Assembly: GCF_002811875.1 (NCBI RefSeq)
Contig: NZ_NPDZ01000029.1
Span: 1-6,888, forward strand
DNA: 6,888 nt
From: Leptospira perolatii
GTDB taxonomy: Bacteria > Spirochaetota > Leptospiria > Leptospirales > Leptospiraceae
Reading direction: 5' to 3'
The position numbers and the translations under genes were made by a program. The notes under the pieces were generated by a model that was given only the letters and a program-made list of their open reading frames with translations, was not told the origin of the DNA and did no database searches. This document shows, in pieces, positions 1 to 6,717 of the stretch; within the stretch, counting starts at the first letter, position 1; every line of letters begins with the position of its first letter.

Positions 1-1
1 A

Positions 2-3000
2 GTAGCAGAAAACAAACAAGCCACTGAAGACTGGGCAGAGAGAGCACTACGATTTAGCCAAGCAGAGACAAAGATCAAGGATAGAATGGAGGATCTGAAA
101 AAGCAGATCGCGAGTGAGCGGAATACTTTACAGAGTAGTCTGAATCAATTTCTGGTTCCCCAAGCTGGTCTGTTTAACGCAAGTGGATTGAATGGACTAG
201 TTGATGTTGGGAGTTCAAAGTATAAGACATTAGAAACCAACCTGCGATCTGAGTACAATATCATGGAAGGTGTGCTTAGTGGAAAGATAGGGATGTGGGA
301 TTTTATCAATGGAGTTAGAGGCCAAACCGGGCCACCAGCGACTTTTGGGAGTGGACTTTCCTCCAAATACCCACAGTATGATATTTATGGTTTTGTGAGG
401 ACGAGATTGAATGGTGGCGAACCATCTTATCTGATGAGGATTGCTCAGGACGCTTTTAATGGTGTTTGGTTTATTGAGGAAGATGATAAGGCTAGTTCTA
501 CGGCTAACCTAAGATTGGAATCGGATACCTATTCCCAGTATGAATCTAGAATGAATGCGAAGCTGGAGCAGATTACAAACGCGGAGGCAATCATCATTGC
601 CATTATGGGATGGGGGAATCCGCTCGTTGGAGCAGCAGCAATCCAAGCTGCTGAAAAATGGTCTACAACCAAAACGGAGCTACAAAACTCCATCAGCAAT
701 GCGACTGCATCTGCGACTAAGCTCAAAGATCTGCAAGCAGAGCTAAATTATTACACGGATATTTCTAGTGCGGAGCAATTGCGATCGGTACTGCTTGGAA
801 CTGGAAATAGCGCGGGTAAGTACAAATTGAACACTGGACTACAATCGAGTGATACCAACTTCTTGAACGGTGCAGGAACCTTAACGGCGGGAAGCCTACA
901 ATGGACTGCTGGAAAAGAAGGACTGAATCTAGATAAAATCGCAGGAAAAAACGGAGATCCGGTAGCACAAGATCGATACATACACGACGCATACGGTTTA
1001 TTAGTAAGAAATAATACTAATTATACACCAGGTGGAACTACAGCTGTGGCAACCAGTTCTATAGCAACTGGCAGCGATGGGGTAAAAACAGCATTTATGG
1101 TGTCCGGAGACGAGTTTGTGTCTGCACTAGCAGTGCTTTCACGTTCCCAATATGAAATAGAAAGAGACGAATACTTTGCCGCACAGGAAGCGAGCGTAGG
1201 ACCAGGTGGGCAGAAGGCAGACAAAAGAGAAATTTTAGACGATAGAGAACAATTCTTTTCCCAACTCATCAACAAGTTAAGCAATGGGAATGCCCAAAAC
1301 ATAGAATTTGAAATGTACCAAACGGTAGTTTCAGATTATATGGGCAAAGGAAAAACAGTCGATCAACTCTTTGAGCTAAGCCTTGAACAGCAAAGAAAGG
1401 CCCAAATCGCTTCCTGGGACGCCAAAGAAAAGGATTTTCAAGCAAGAAAACAAGAATGGGTACAAAACATCCAATACTTGCAAGACACTGGAAATGCAAG
1501 GTTCAATGACCTAACAGGGGTTATACTAAAACAATGGGATGAGTGGAGGAGTGACTTCCGCAAGCAAGCTAAGGAAGGCGAAGAAGCACACCTAAGAGAA
1601 ATAGAGAAAGCAATCAAAGAGAAGTCTAGCTGGGAAAAGGACTTCCTGTCTACGATGAAGGACCAAGACGATAGCACCGTACTCAGAGATGCATACAACC
1701 AGATCCAAGGAATGATAGAAAGTTTTGGTGGAACACTACCAACCGGAGTATCTCTCAACCTCAACGCAAATACGATTTTGAATTCAGTCCTTGCAGACAG
1801 TCCAGGTAGGTTCGATGAAAAGCTTGTAAGCGAGGGAGCGGCTCAAGACGTACAATTCTTTATCAACCAACTGCAAACAACAAAGCTGGATGAAAAGAAC
1901 GTCAAAGCATTCACTGGACTGAGAGAGGAAATGGATCAGCATAGCCAAAAAATGGTAGTGCTACAAACCTTAGACAGTTTGTATTCCATTCCAAAAGCAT
2001 ACGAAGAGACGATCAAAAGTGCCAACGAAGACCTACACAAACAATTGAAGTCTCAACTGACGCAAGACCAGTTCATGCCAGTAGGCAATGTGTATATTCG
2101 CCAAACCGTAGGGCCAGATGGAAACCCTCAGGCACAGGTGCTACCAGGATACACAGACTTTATATATAACTCACCGGATCTACTACCAAAAGTAAAAGAC
2201 AGCAACGGAAAAGAGTGGGATCTGACCGACTTTAATACGTTAGCTGGAAAGGGAGGACCCACTTCCGCCGAACTGCAAACAATGGTTCGCCTTGCACAGA
2301 CACAGATGGATCTAGACTTCAAAAGAATCTACGATCCTGAAAATCCAACTAACAGAGAAATAGCGATCACAGCGCTAGACCCTGTAGCAGTTGCCAAAGT
2401 AGCACAAGCAGCGCAAGCTAGTTTACGCCAATTATTCACAGACCCGCAAAAAGCATTAGAATATACGAATGCAGATGAACGTGGAAAAAGAGCCATGGAA
2501 GAATCTGCGATGAACTCCGGCTATCTAGTTGGACCAACCGAAGGAGGGAAATTCGGAGACCACCACTTTAGCCAATTCTATACGATTCTGAAACTCAAAG
2601 AGAAATACAATGAGATGAAGCAGGAAGGAGAATCCTTAAAAGGAGATGGATTCTCGAATGCGATGGGAAGTGTGATGGAAGCAAGCACCTTTGGCTTGTT
2701 AGACGGCAAGATGATTAGTAAGACATTGCATGATAATAAGGAAATCGTGGATGCGGTGACGGCAGTAGCCGCAGTGATTGCGGCACCATTTACAGGAGGA
2801 GCGTCGTTCATCGCATATGCAGCCTATAAATCAGTGCAAGGAGCGTATGAAGGCGGAGTGCTCGGAGCAGTAGCGGGAGCAGCAAACTTTGGAAATGCAT
2901 ATTTGCAAGGCTTCTCTGCCGGAGCAATTTCTTACGGAATGTCTTACAGTTATGAAGATGGCTTTCAAGCGAGTGTGGGAGGAGGACTAGGGAAAGCCGG

Positions 3001-4714
3001 ACTCGGATTCGGAGGAAGTTTGTCCTACAGCGCGAATACTGGAGCAATATCCGGGAGTCTAGGCTTGCAAGCAAGAATGGTCCCAAGCAGTCGAATCACA
3101 GCAAACCTAGGAGTTAACTTTGACAATAGCGGATTTACAGGAGTCAATACCGGCTTTGGAGTAGGCATGGGAACCAATTCTCAGGGTGGTCCATTAGCTT
3201 CTCTTAATGTAGGATTGAGCTACGATAAGAACAGCGGCTTTGGCCAAACAGTGGGCATCTCGCAAAGTGTGAACAGGGCAGTTTCGCAAGCAGGTTTGGA
3301 TTATTCTCACACAGCGTTTGGAGGAGATACCTGGACTGCAAGTACACCTGCCTATTTAGGAACAAACGCTAGCTACTCTTATAACAACCTGACGAAGAGC
3401 GCTACGGCGACCTTGAACTCAAACGGAGCGACAGCACTGACGTATGATTTAGCAAGTGGAACAGCAAAGTATAACGACAGCTTCTTTGGTGACTTAGGTA
3501 AAGCTCAGGCGATGTCGCTGGGTGGTATGTCGGACGAAGAGTATAAGAAGCATATAAACGACCAGAAAGCGATTAGAGCTCTATCCCAAGGTTTGTGGGA
3601 AGATACTATTGGATTCTTTAGTGGTCTATTTTCTTCGGATACTTCACCCGATTCTCAGGCTTCACGTGCGGCTCAAGAGAGTGCTAGAGGTAACTTAGTT
3701 AAGGACATGTTAGGTGGGTTGGTACATAGGGAGGGCGAGGAAGAGCCTGATTCGCAGCAAAGATTTGCTGAAGGTAAACGAAAGTTGTTAGACACTGGAA
3801 AATGGGCAGATCCTGTAACTGGCAATATTTACAGCCTAGAAAATGGAGAATTGAAGACTTACTTTCAGGATCTGACTACTGGTGAAATAAAAGTTCGGTC
3901 CGTTGATGCCCAGGGGACCGAAGTGGAACGTCCGTGGAATCCTAGTAGTGATGTGAGCTTCGGAACGGATGAGGCTCAATTATTACTAACTCAGTCCCGT
4001 GGGAAGGGAGATAAAAACGCATTTGAACGATACAATCGATTGCAGTTGAATAAGGCCCTGAATAATTCAGATCGAGCGACACAAAGCTTTGAATCGTGGG
4101 CAAATAAATTAGGATCTAAGAATCTACCTGAATTACAGAGCAGTATAGAAGGACAAGAACTCGGCTTATACAATCAGCTCTTAGATCAAGCAGTTCGAAA
4201 AGGAAAGTTCGATGATGTTATCACGAAACAACTTGGCGTTGATTTAAATACATTCGAAGGAAGTAACTTGGATTTTCTTTCTCTAGAGCAAAAAGCAATA
4301 GATATTTTTGAAAAAAACTATAATAACCTTAGAATGCCATTAGGTGATATGGGTGCAGCAACTGGAACACTGAATTTCTTGTATAAATTTTTAATGGGAC
4401 TCGGTGGTGGGGGGCTGTTGGACGGAACTATGGCCGCTGGACAAGCAGTGACGGATAATTATGTACATTCGAAAACAAAAATACAAAAAATGAATGAGTT
4501 AACAGATAGGGCACTGAATGCCGCAAGAGACCCATCGAAGGACATCTTCACTGAAATCGAGCGCCTAAATCAATTGAGGTCTCAAGAATATTGGACTACA
4601 GATCCTTTTGGAACGATTTTAACCAAAAAAGGGACGCCGTTAGGCAACTATGAGATGAATTTTATGCTTCAGATATACAGAATTGAGCGAAGAAGGTTAG
4701 AATTGGCTCAATGA
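2..4714 (+). CDS. Giant coiled-coil / beta-repeat protein, TIGR04388-like (5' end outside window)
   Basis: The frame is open from base 2 with no start codon before ATG 86, and the coiled-coil pattern runs through that ATG, so the gene is partial and ATG 86 is probably an internal Met (an AAGGA lies only 4 nt before it). At least 1570 residues are visible. Numbering from Met86: helical, coiled-coil-like N-terminus; short hydrophobic patch about 165-190; charged coiled coil about 432-525, rich in K/E/Q/W; mixed region to 880; Ala/Gly-rich hydrophobic stretch 887-952; Gly/Ser/Tyr-rich degenerate beta-hairpin repeats 953-1134; then a 408-residue C-terminal region with an acidic linker (REGEEEPDS), a short beta-rich part, helices and a second hydrophobic Gly-rich segment 1427-1455. 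I recognise the general build of the Leptospira family TIGR04388, whose function is unknown. No catalytic motif is evident. The conserved body plus distinct tail and a coupled downstream lipoprotein would also fit a polymorphic-toxin arrangement, but that is inference. Confidence 0.85.
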   Translation, partial: VAENKQATEDWAERALRFSQAETKIKDRMEDLKKQIASERNTLQSSLNQFLVPQAGLFNASGLNGLVDVGSSKYKTLETNLRSEYNIMEGVLSGKIGMWDFINGVRGQTGPPATFGSGLSSKYPQYDIYGFVRTRLNGGEPSYLMRIAQDAFNGVWFIEEDDKASSTANLRLESDTYSQYESRMNAKLEQITNAEAIIIAIMGWGNPLVGAAAIQAAEKWSTTKTELQNSISNATASATKLKDLQAELNYYTDISSAEQLRSVLLGTGNSAGKYKLNTGLQSSDTNFLNGAGTLTAGSLQWTAGKEGLNLDKIAGKNGDPVAQDRYIHDAYGLLVRNNTNYTPGGTTAVATSSIATGSDGVKTAFMVSGDEFVSALAVLSRSQYEIERDEYFAAQEASVGPGGQKADKREILDDREQFFSQLINKLSNGNAQNIEFEMYQTVVSDYMGKGKTVDQLFELSLEQQRKAQIASWDAKEKDFQARKQEWVQNIQYLQDTGNARFNDLTGVILKQWDEWRSDFRKQAKEGEEAHLREIEKAIKEKSSWEKDFLSTMKDQDDSTVLRDAYNQIQGMIESFGGTLPTGVSLNLNANTILNSVLADSPGRFDEKLVSEGAAQDVQFFINQLQTTKLDEKNVKAFTGLREEMDQHSQKMVVLQTLDSLYSIPKAYEETIKSANEDLHKQLKSQLTQDQFMPVGNVYIRQTVGPDGNPQAQVLPGYTDFIYNSPDLLPKVKDSNGKEWDLTDFNTLAGKGGPTSAELQTMVRLAQTQMDLDFKRIYDPENPTNREIAITALDPVAVAKVAQAAQASLRQLFTDPQKALEYTNADERGKRAMEESAMNSGYLVGPTEGGKFGDHHFSQFYTILKLKEKYNEMKQEGESLKGDGFSNAMGSVMEASTFGLLDGKMISKTLHDNKEIVDAVTAVAAVIAAPFTGGASFIAYAAYKSVQGAYEGGVLGAVAGAANFGNAYLQGFSAGAISYGMSYSYEDGFQASVGGGLGKAGLGFGGSLSYSANTGAISGSLGLQARMVPSSRITANLGVNFDNSGFTGVNTGFGVGMGTNSQGGPLASLNVGLSYDKNSGFGQTVGISQSVNRAVSQAGLDYSHTAFGGDTWTASTPAYLGTNASYSYNNLTKSATATLNSNGATALTYDLASGTAKYNDSFFGDLGKAQAMSLGGMSDEEYKKHINDQKAIRALSQGLWEDTIGFFSGLFSSDTSPDSQASRAAQESARGNLVKDMLGGLVHREGEEEPDSQQRFAEGKRKLLDTGKWADPVTGNIYSLENGELKTYFQDLTTGEIKVRSVDAQGTEVERPWNPSSDVSFGTDEAQLLLTQSRGKGDKNAFERYNRLQLNKALNNSDRATQSFESWANKLGSKNLPELQSSIEGQELGLYNQLLDQAVRKGKFDDVITKQLGVDLNTFEGSNLDFLSLEQKAIDIFEKNYNNLRMPLGDMGAATGTLNFLYKFLMGLGGGGLLDGTMAAGQAVTDNYVHSKTKIQKMNELTDRALNAARDPSKDIFTEIERLNQLRSQEYWTTDPFGTILTKKGTPLGNYEMNFMLQIYRIERRRLELAQ
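2744..2941 (+). other. Hydrophobic Ala/Gly-rich segment within the giant protein
   Basis: This stretch encodes residues about 887-952 (from Met86). It is almost free of charged residues and contains runs such as AVAAVIAAPFTGGASF and GAVAGAANFGNA. It could form one or two membrane-inserting or tightly packed helices just before the beta repeats. Such glycine/alanine-rich stretches ahead of a variable tail are seen in several large secreted proteins. Whether this one crosses a membrane cannot be told from sequence alone. Confidence 0.6.
2930..3478 (+). repeat. Degenerate tandem beta-hairpin repeats (protein level) in the giant protein
   Basis: Roughly five units of about 25-30 residues share the pattern small-x-Y/F strand, a turn with D/N/S-x-G, and a return strand ending in G-x-G. 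Examples are MSYSYEDGFQASVGGG, GSLSYSANTGAISGSLG, LGVNFDNSGFTGVNTG, VGLSYDKNSGFGQTVG and NASYSYNNLTKSATATL. The alternation of polar and hydrophobic residues is typical of amphipathic beta strands, as in beta barrels or beta-helices. The repeats are not conserved as DNA, so they are old rather than recent duplications. Confidence 0.55.
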
Positions 4715-5484
4715 TTTCTGTTGGAAAAAGTATTCTTCGACTTTCATTGATAGCTCTTGCTTTAGTAAATTGTGAGAGATTTGAAATAAAAATCGCAACC
4801 GAAGATTCAAGGCTATTTCAGTACTACGGACACGTTTACGGTAAGCCAAAGGTAGCGGAAATTGGGCATATTTACCCCAGATTTCCACTACCGGTAACGA
4901 GCGATACTTTGCCTGATGGAGCAAAAGTCGATCGCCTCTTTGGTGATATGTATGGGCATCAGGTTTTCACTTTTGCTACTAATCTAGATGATACTTCCAG
5001 AAAAACAGAGATAGTTATCTTTAAAATTTTCTATCATAACATAGAAGAAGATCAATTGAGTTCCTCCTCCCCCATGAAAATAATACTCTATAACGAAGAG
5101 ACGGCGGTAATTTATGCAGTTTTGAGGCTTTTTAGAAAGGTCAAAAAAGATAAATACAGAGGAAAAAAGCTTAAAGAAGTCCCGTTGGAGGAAAGGGAAT
5201 ATCCTCATGACAGATATTGGATCTGCAACGTTGAGCAAAATCAAGAAAAGCTTAAATTCACAAATTGCCTATTCGGTGATAGACGAGGTCAGGCGACCAC
5301 CCGCGACATTACCAACTTATACTATCCATTTGCACCCATTGTAGAAGACTTATCGAAGGATAGCAGTTTTCAGCTCGGTTGCTCACGTTTTGTGAACTCA
5401 GCTAAAATTAAATGCGATTTTGAAGGTTACGAATTGTTTGGTTTGCCAGTGAGTCGATCAAGTATTTGGAAAGAATGGCCATGA
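4711..5484 (+). CDS. Putative lipoprotein, translationally coupled to the giant protein
   Basis: The 257-residue product starts with a lipoprotein-type signal: K6 and R10, a hydrophobic stretch LSLIALALV, and Cys21 preceded by Asn. Spirochaete lipoboxes are looser than those of E. coli and tolerate such residues, so lipid attachment at Cys21 is likely but not certain. Four more cysteines lie in the C-terminal third (172, 186, 224, 235), enough for two disulfides, in line with a periplasmic or surface location. The middle is Lys-rich (RKVKKDKYRGKKLKE). I recognise no family. The start ATG shares bases with the giant gene's TGA (ATGA overlap) and an AGAAGG lies 14 nt upstream, so expression is probably coupled to the giant gene. 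It may anchor, chaperone or neutralise the giant protein. This is inferred only from the arrangement. Confidence 0.85.
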   Translation: MISVGKSILRLSLIALALVNCERFEIKIATEDSRLFQYYGHVYGKPKVAEIGHIYPRFPLPVTSDTLPDGAKVDRLFGDMYGHQVFTFATNLDDTSRKTEIVIFKIFYHNIEEDQLSSSSPMKIILYNEETAVIYAVLRLFRKVKKDKYRGKKLKEVPLEEREYPHDRYWICNVEQNQEKLKFTNCLFGDRRGQATTRDITNLYYPFAPIVEDLSKDSSFQLGCSRFVNSAKIKCDFEGYELFGLPVSRSSIWKEWP

Positions 5485-5488
5485 GGAG
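5483..5488 (+). promoter_or_regulatory. Shine-Dalgarno-like GAGGAG after the lipoprotein stop
   Basis: GAGGAG overlaps the TGA of the preceding gene. No ATG, GTG or TTG stands at the usual distance in the coding-looking frame that follows; the first is GTG 5507, 18 nt away. This fits a ribosome site left over from a gene whose start has been lost. Confidence 0.3.
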
Positions 5489-5491
5489 TAA

Positions 5492-5672
5492 TTCCTACAA
5501 GTCAAGGTGCAAATTTTGGATGCGAAATTTCGGAGGAAGAAAGAAGACGTTCCTCCCTGCACTAACATAGAGCCCAACGAACTTCTTGCCGATCTCCGCA
5601 AGAAGGATGCTATATGCTTATGAGTTTGCTAGAGATCCGTTTGCTGGAAGAATACAATTTTTCTTTGCTTAA
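5492..5672 (+). pseudogene. Remnant of a small gene with a one-base frameshift
   Basis: Two overlapping frames read like one protein. The frame from 5492 gives VKVQILDAKFRRKKEDVPPC, then TNIEPNELLADLRKKDA, before TGA 5621-5623. The next frame carries on with LYAYEFARDPFAGRIQFFFA and ends at TAA 5670-5672. Removing one base near 5606-5612 joins them as ...RKKD-LYAYEF..., giving about 60 residues. The switch must lie between the TAG of the second frame (5568-5570) and 5620. There is no good start codon at the GAGGAG just upstream, only GTG 5507 or TTG 5516. I do not recognise the family. It follows the lipoprotein gene directly and would have been the third gene of that operon. A sequencing error is an alternative explanation for the shift. 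Confidence 0.45.
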
Positions 5673-5696
5673 GTTAATTTAAGCAAAGAAAAATTG
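5655..5696. repeat. Perfect 18-bp AT-rich inverted repeat, 6-nt loop
   Basis: CAATTTTTCTTTGCTTAA at 5655-5672 is followed by GTTAAT and the exact reverse complement at 5679-5696. As RNA it gives a long hairpin, and as DNA a symmetrical site. On both strands the T-run is on the 5' arm and the A-run on the 3' arm, the opposite of an intrinsic terminator. It ends 30 bases before the start of the zinc-finger gene and covers the stop codon of the gene remnant. It may be an operator, an mRNA structure affecting the downstream gene, or part of a small mobile repeat. Confidence 0.85.
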
Positions 5697-5713
5697 AAAA
5701 TAATTAACTTATT

Positions 5714-5718
5714 AAGGA
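5714..5718 (+). promoter_or_regulatory. Ribosome binding site deciding start at ATG 5727
   Basis: AAGGA with an 8-nt spacer precedes ATG 5727. The upstream in-frame TTG at 5694 lies inside the palindrome arm and has no comparable site, so ATG 5727 is preferred. Confidence 0.7.
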
Positions 5719-5726
5719 TTTGCCAT

Positions 5727-6116
5727 ATGGAAAAGAAATGCTTTGACCGGAAATACATTCAACAATTCCTTTATTCTCAGGAACAAATTCCACTTTTTCT
5801 AAATAAGCATATTAACAATTGTGTACTTTGTCAAACAACGATAGTTGAACTTTCAGAAATAGAGCCGATTTCTGAAATGATTTTCAGAAAACCGTTCCAA
5901 AAACAAAAAGAACTTTGGTTCGGAGCAGAAATAAGTAATCAAATTTCAAATTCAATACCTCATAAGGATAACTTGATGGTTGGTTTACTTCCAAAGAAAT
6001 CGTTTTTTGACTGGGTTTCTCTATCTAAAGGGAAGGTTCCCAGAACCATCTTATTAACAGTGTATTCGATTGTTGTTATCGAGATAATAGTTTCCTATTT
6101 CCAAAGTGCTTACTGA
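5727..6116 (+). CDS. Putative ZAS-type anti-sigma factor, membrane-anchored
   Basis: The 129-residue protein has H28-x3-C32-x2-C35 (KHINNCVLCQ) preceded by a helix, DRKYIQQFLYSQEQIPLFLN. This is the layout of the zinc-binding anti-sigma (zf-HC2/ZAS) domain, in which the zinc site supports helices that clamp an ECF sigma factor. Cys5, 23 residues before His28, could be the fourth ligand, as a Cys at a similar distance is in RsrA. Residues about 107-126 (TILLTVYSIVVIEIIVSYF) form a single membrane helix ending four residues before the C-terminus, so almost nothing would reach the periplasm. The domain is cytoplasmic if the tail is inserted as expected. No sigma gene lies on either side in this window. 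The function is inferred from the motif and topology alone; another small zinc-finger membrane protein is possible. Confidence 0.65.
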   Translation: MEKKCFDRKYIQQFLYSQEQIPLFLNKHINNCVLCQTTIVELSEIEPISEMIFRKPFQKQKELWFGAEISNQISNSIPHKDNLMVGLLPKKSFFDWVSLSKGKVPRTILLTVYSIVVIEIIVSYFQSAY

Positions 6117-6136
6117 AGCGGAGTTAAGTCTTTTGG

Positions 6137-6296
6137 ATGAAAGCATTCGATGCATATTTACTTGAACTACCTATAACTAATATTGAGTTAGATTTTCGCC
6201 AACCGTGTGTCAGTTGCAGAAAAACTGGATCAAAAAATCAGTAGACGTCTAAGAGAGCCTACCTATGTTCAAGCTAAACAACTCCATTTCAGGTAA
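6137..6296 (+). pseudogene. Small gene broken by a probable extra T
   Basis: ATG 6137 begins MKAFDAYLLELPITNIELD, after which this frame goes on to TAG 6242-6244 (35 residues, including CVSC). The +1 frame from the TTTT run at 6193-6196 reads FANRVSVAEKLDQKISRRL, then REPTYVQAKQLHFR, and stops at TAA 6294-6296. Dropping one T joins the two into a 52-residue protein of ordinary composition, ending 7 nt before the lipoprotein start at 6304. A GGAG lies 13 nt before ATG 6137. I do not recognise the product. Homopolymer slippage or a sequencing error would both give this pattern. Alternatively, the 35-residue CxxC peptide could be real. Confidence 0.4.
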
Positions 6297-6297
6297 G
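6291..6297 (+). promoter_or_regulatory. Ribosome binding site for the small lipoprotein
   Basis: AGGTAAG sits 6 nt before ATG 6304 and overlaps the TAA ending the preceding broken gene. It supports ATG 6304 over the in-frame ATG 6265, whose 13 extra residues would precede a textbook signal peptide. Confidence 0.5.
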
Positions 6298-6303
6298 AAC
6301 TTT

Positions 6304-6717
6304 ATGAAGAAAAAGCTAGCATTTTTAACCATCCTTTCAGCCATTTCATTTGGATGTGATGATGGGAAGAAAAATGATACGGATGCACTATTGACTGTAC
6401 TTTTGCGGAACCGACCAGTGCCTGTAGTTATTAGTCGGGCTGGGGCATCTATGAACTCAGCTACAACAATATTGGTATCTGTCTATTCGGGACAAAATTG
6501 CACTGGAAGTTTAATTCTAAATTCTTCTCCACTGACTGGTGTTTCGCAGGCATCTACCGAAGTGCCATCCGGAACTACCTTCTCCGTCCAGGCAGAGGAC
6601 CAAGCTGGCGTGGAAATGACGATATGCCAGAACTCCCCTTCTGTAAACCTGATCGTGGGTGGAAATAGAGTAGAGTGTGACATTCTTACTGCGTCAATTG
6701 GTTGCGGAGTTTTATAG
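6304..6717 (+). CDS. Small putative lipoprotein with four further cysteines
   Basis: From ATG 6304 the 137-residue product opens with MKKKLAFLTILSAISFGC: a Lys-rich n-region, a hydrophobic core and a good lipobox (ISFGC) with Cys18 as the lipidated residue. A short Asp/Lys linker (DDGKKNDTD) follows, which may affect sorting between membranes. The rest is Ser/Thr/Val-rich and reads as beta strands (TTILVSVYSGQNCTGSL, SGTTFSVQAEDQAG), like a small Ig-like or beta-sandwich domain. Cysteines 66, 108, 125 and 134 could form two disulfides. The ORF can be extended to ATG 6265, but the signal peptide and the ribosome site favour 6304. I do not recognise a named family; hypothetical lipoproteins of this style are common in Leptospira. 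Whether it shares a transcript with the preceding genes is unclear. Confidence 0.8.
   Translation: MKKKLAFLTILSAISFGCDDGKKNDTDALLTVLLRNRPVPVVISRAGASMNSATTILVSVYSGQNCTGSLILNSSPLTGVSQASTEVPSGTTFSVQAEDQAGVEMTICQNSPSVNLIVGGNRVECDILTASIGCGVL

Noticed and set aside
86..88. ATG 86 as the true start of the giant gene
   Set aside because: The frame is open to the left edge and the upstream 28 codons read as the same helical, charged protein; the AAGGA before it is only 4 nt away.
555..746. 63-codon + strand ORF inside the giant gene
   Set aside because: It is in another frame of a strongly supported gene and shows no domain or ribosome site.
145..5244. Open frames of 60-108 codons on the minus strand across the giant gene and the first lipoprotein
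   Set aside because: They lie wholly opposite well-supported genes and their translations (Ser/Leu/Pro/Cys-rich) are typical of antisense shadows.
5481..5570. 29-codon ORF with an ATGA overlap to the lipoprotein stop
   Set aside because: Its translation is low-quality (Arg/Lys/Phe-rich), and the neighbouring frame over the same bases looks much more like protein.
5532..5605. Two short hairpins (GGAGGAA/TTCCTCC at 5532-5556; CTTCTTGC/GCAAGAAG at 5582-5605) as terminators
   Set aside because: Neither is followed by a T-run, and both fall in codons of the gene remnant (RRKKEDVPP and ELLADLRKK), so the symmetry may be incidental.
5694..5696. TTG 5694 as the start of the anti-sigma-like gene
   Set aside because: It is part of the palindrome arm and lacks a ribosome site, while ATG 5727 has AAGGA at 8 nt.
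6243..6250. AGACGTCT palindrome as an operator
   Set aside because: An 8-bp palindrome is expected by chance at this scale and it falls in the broken small gene.
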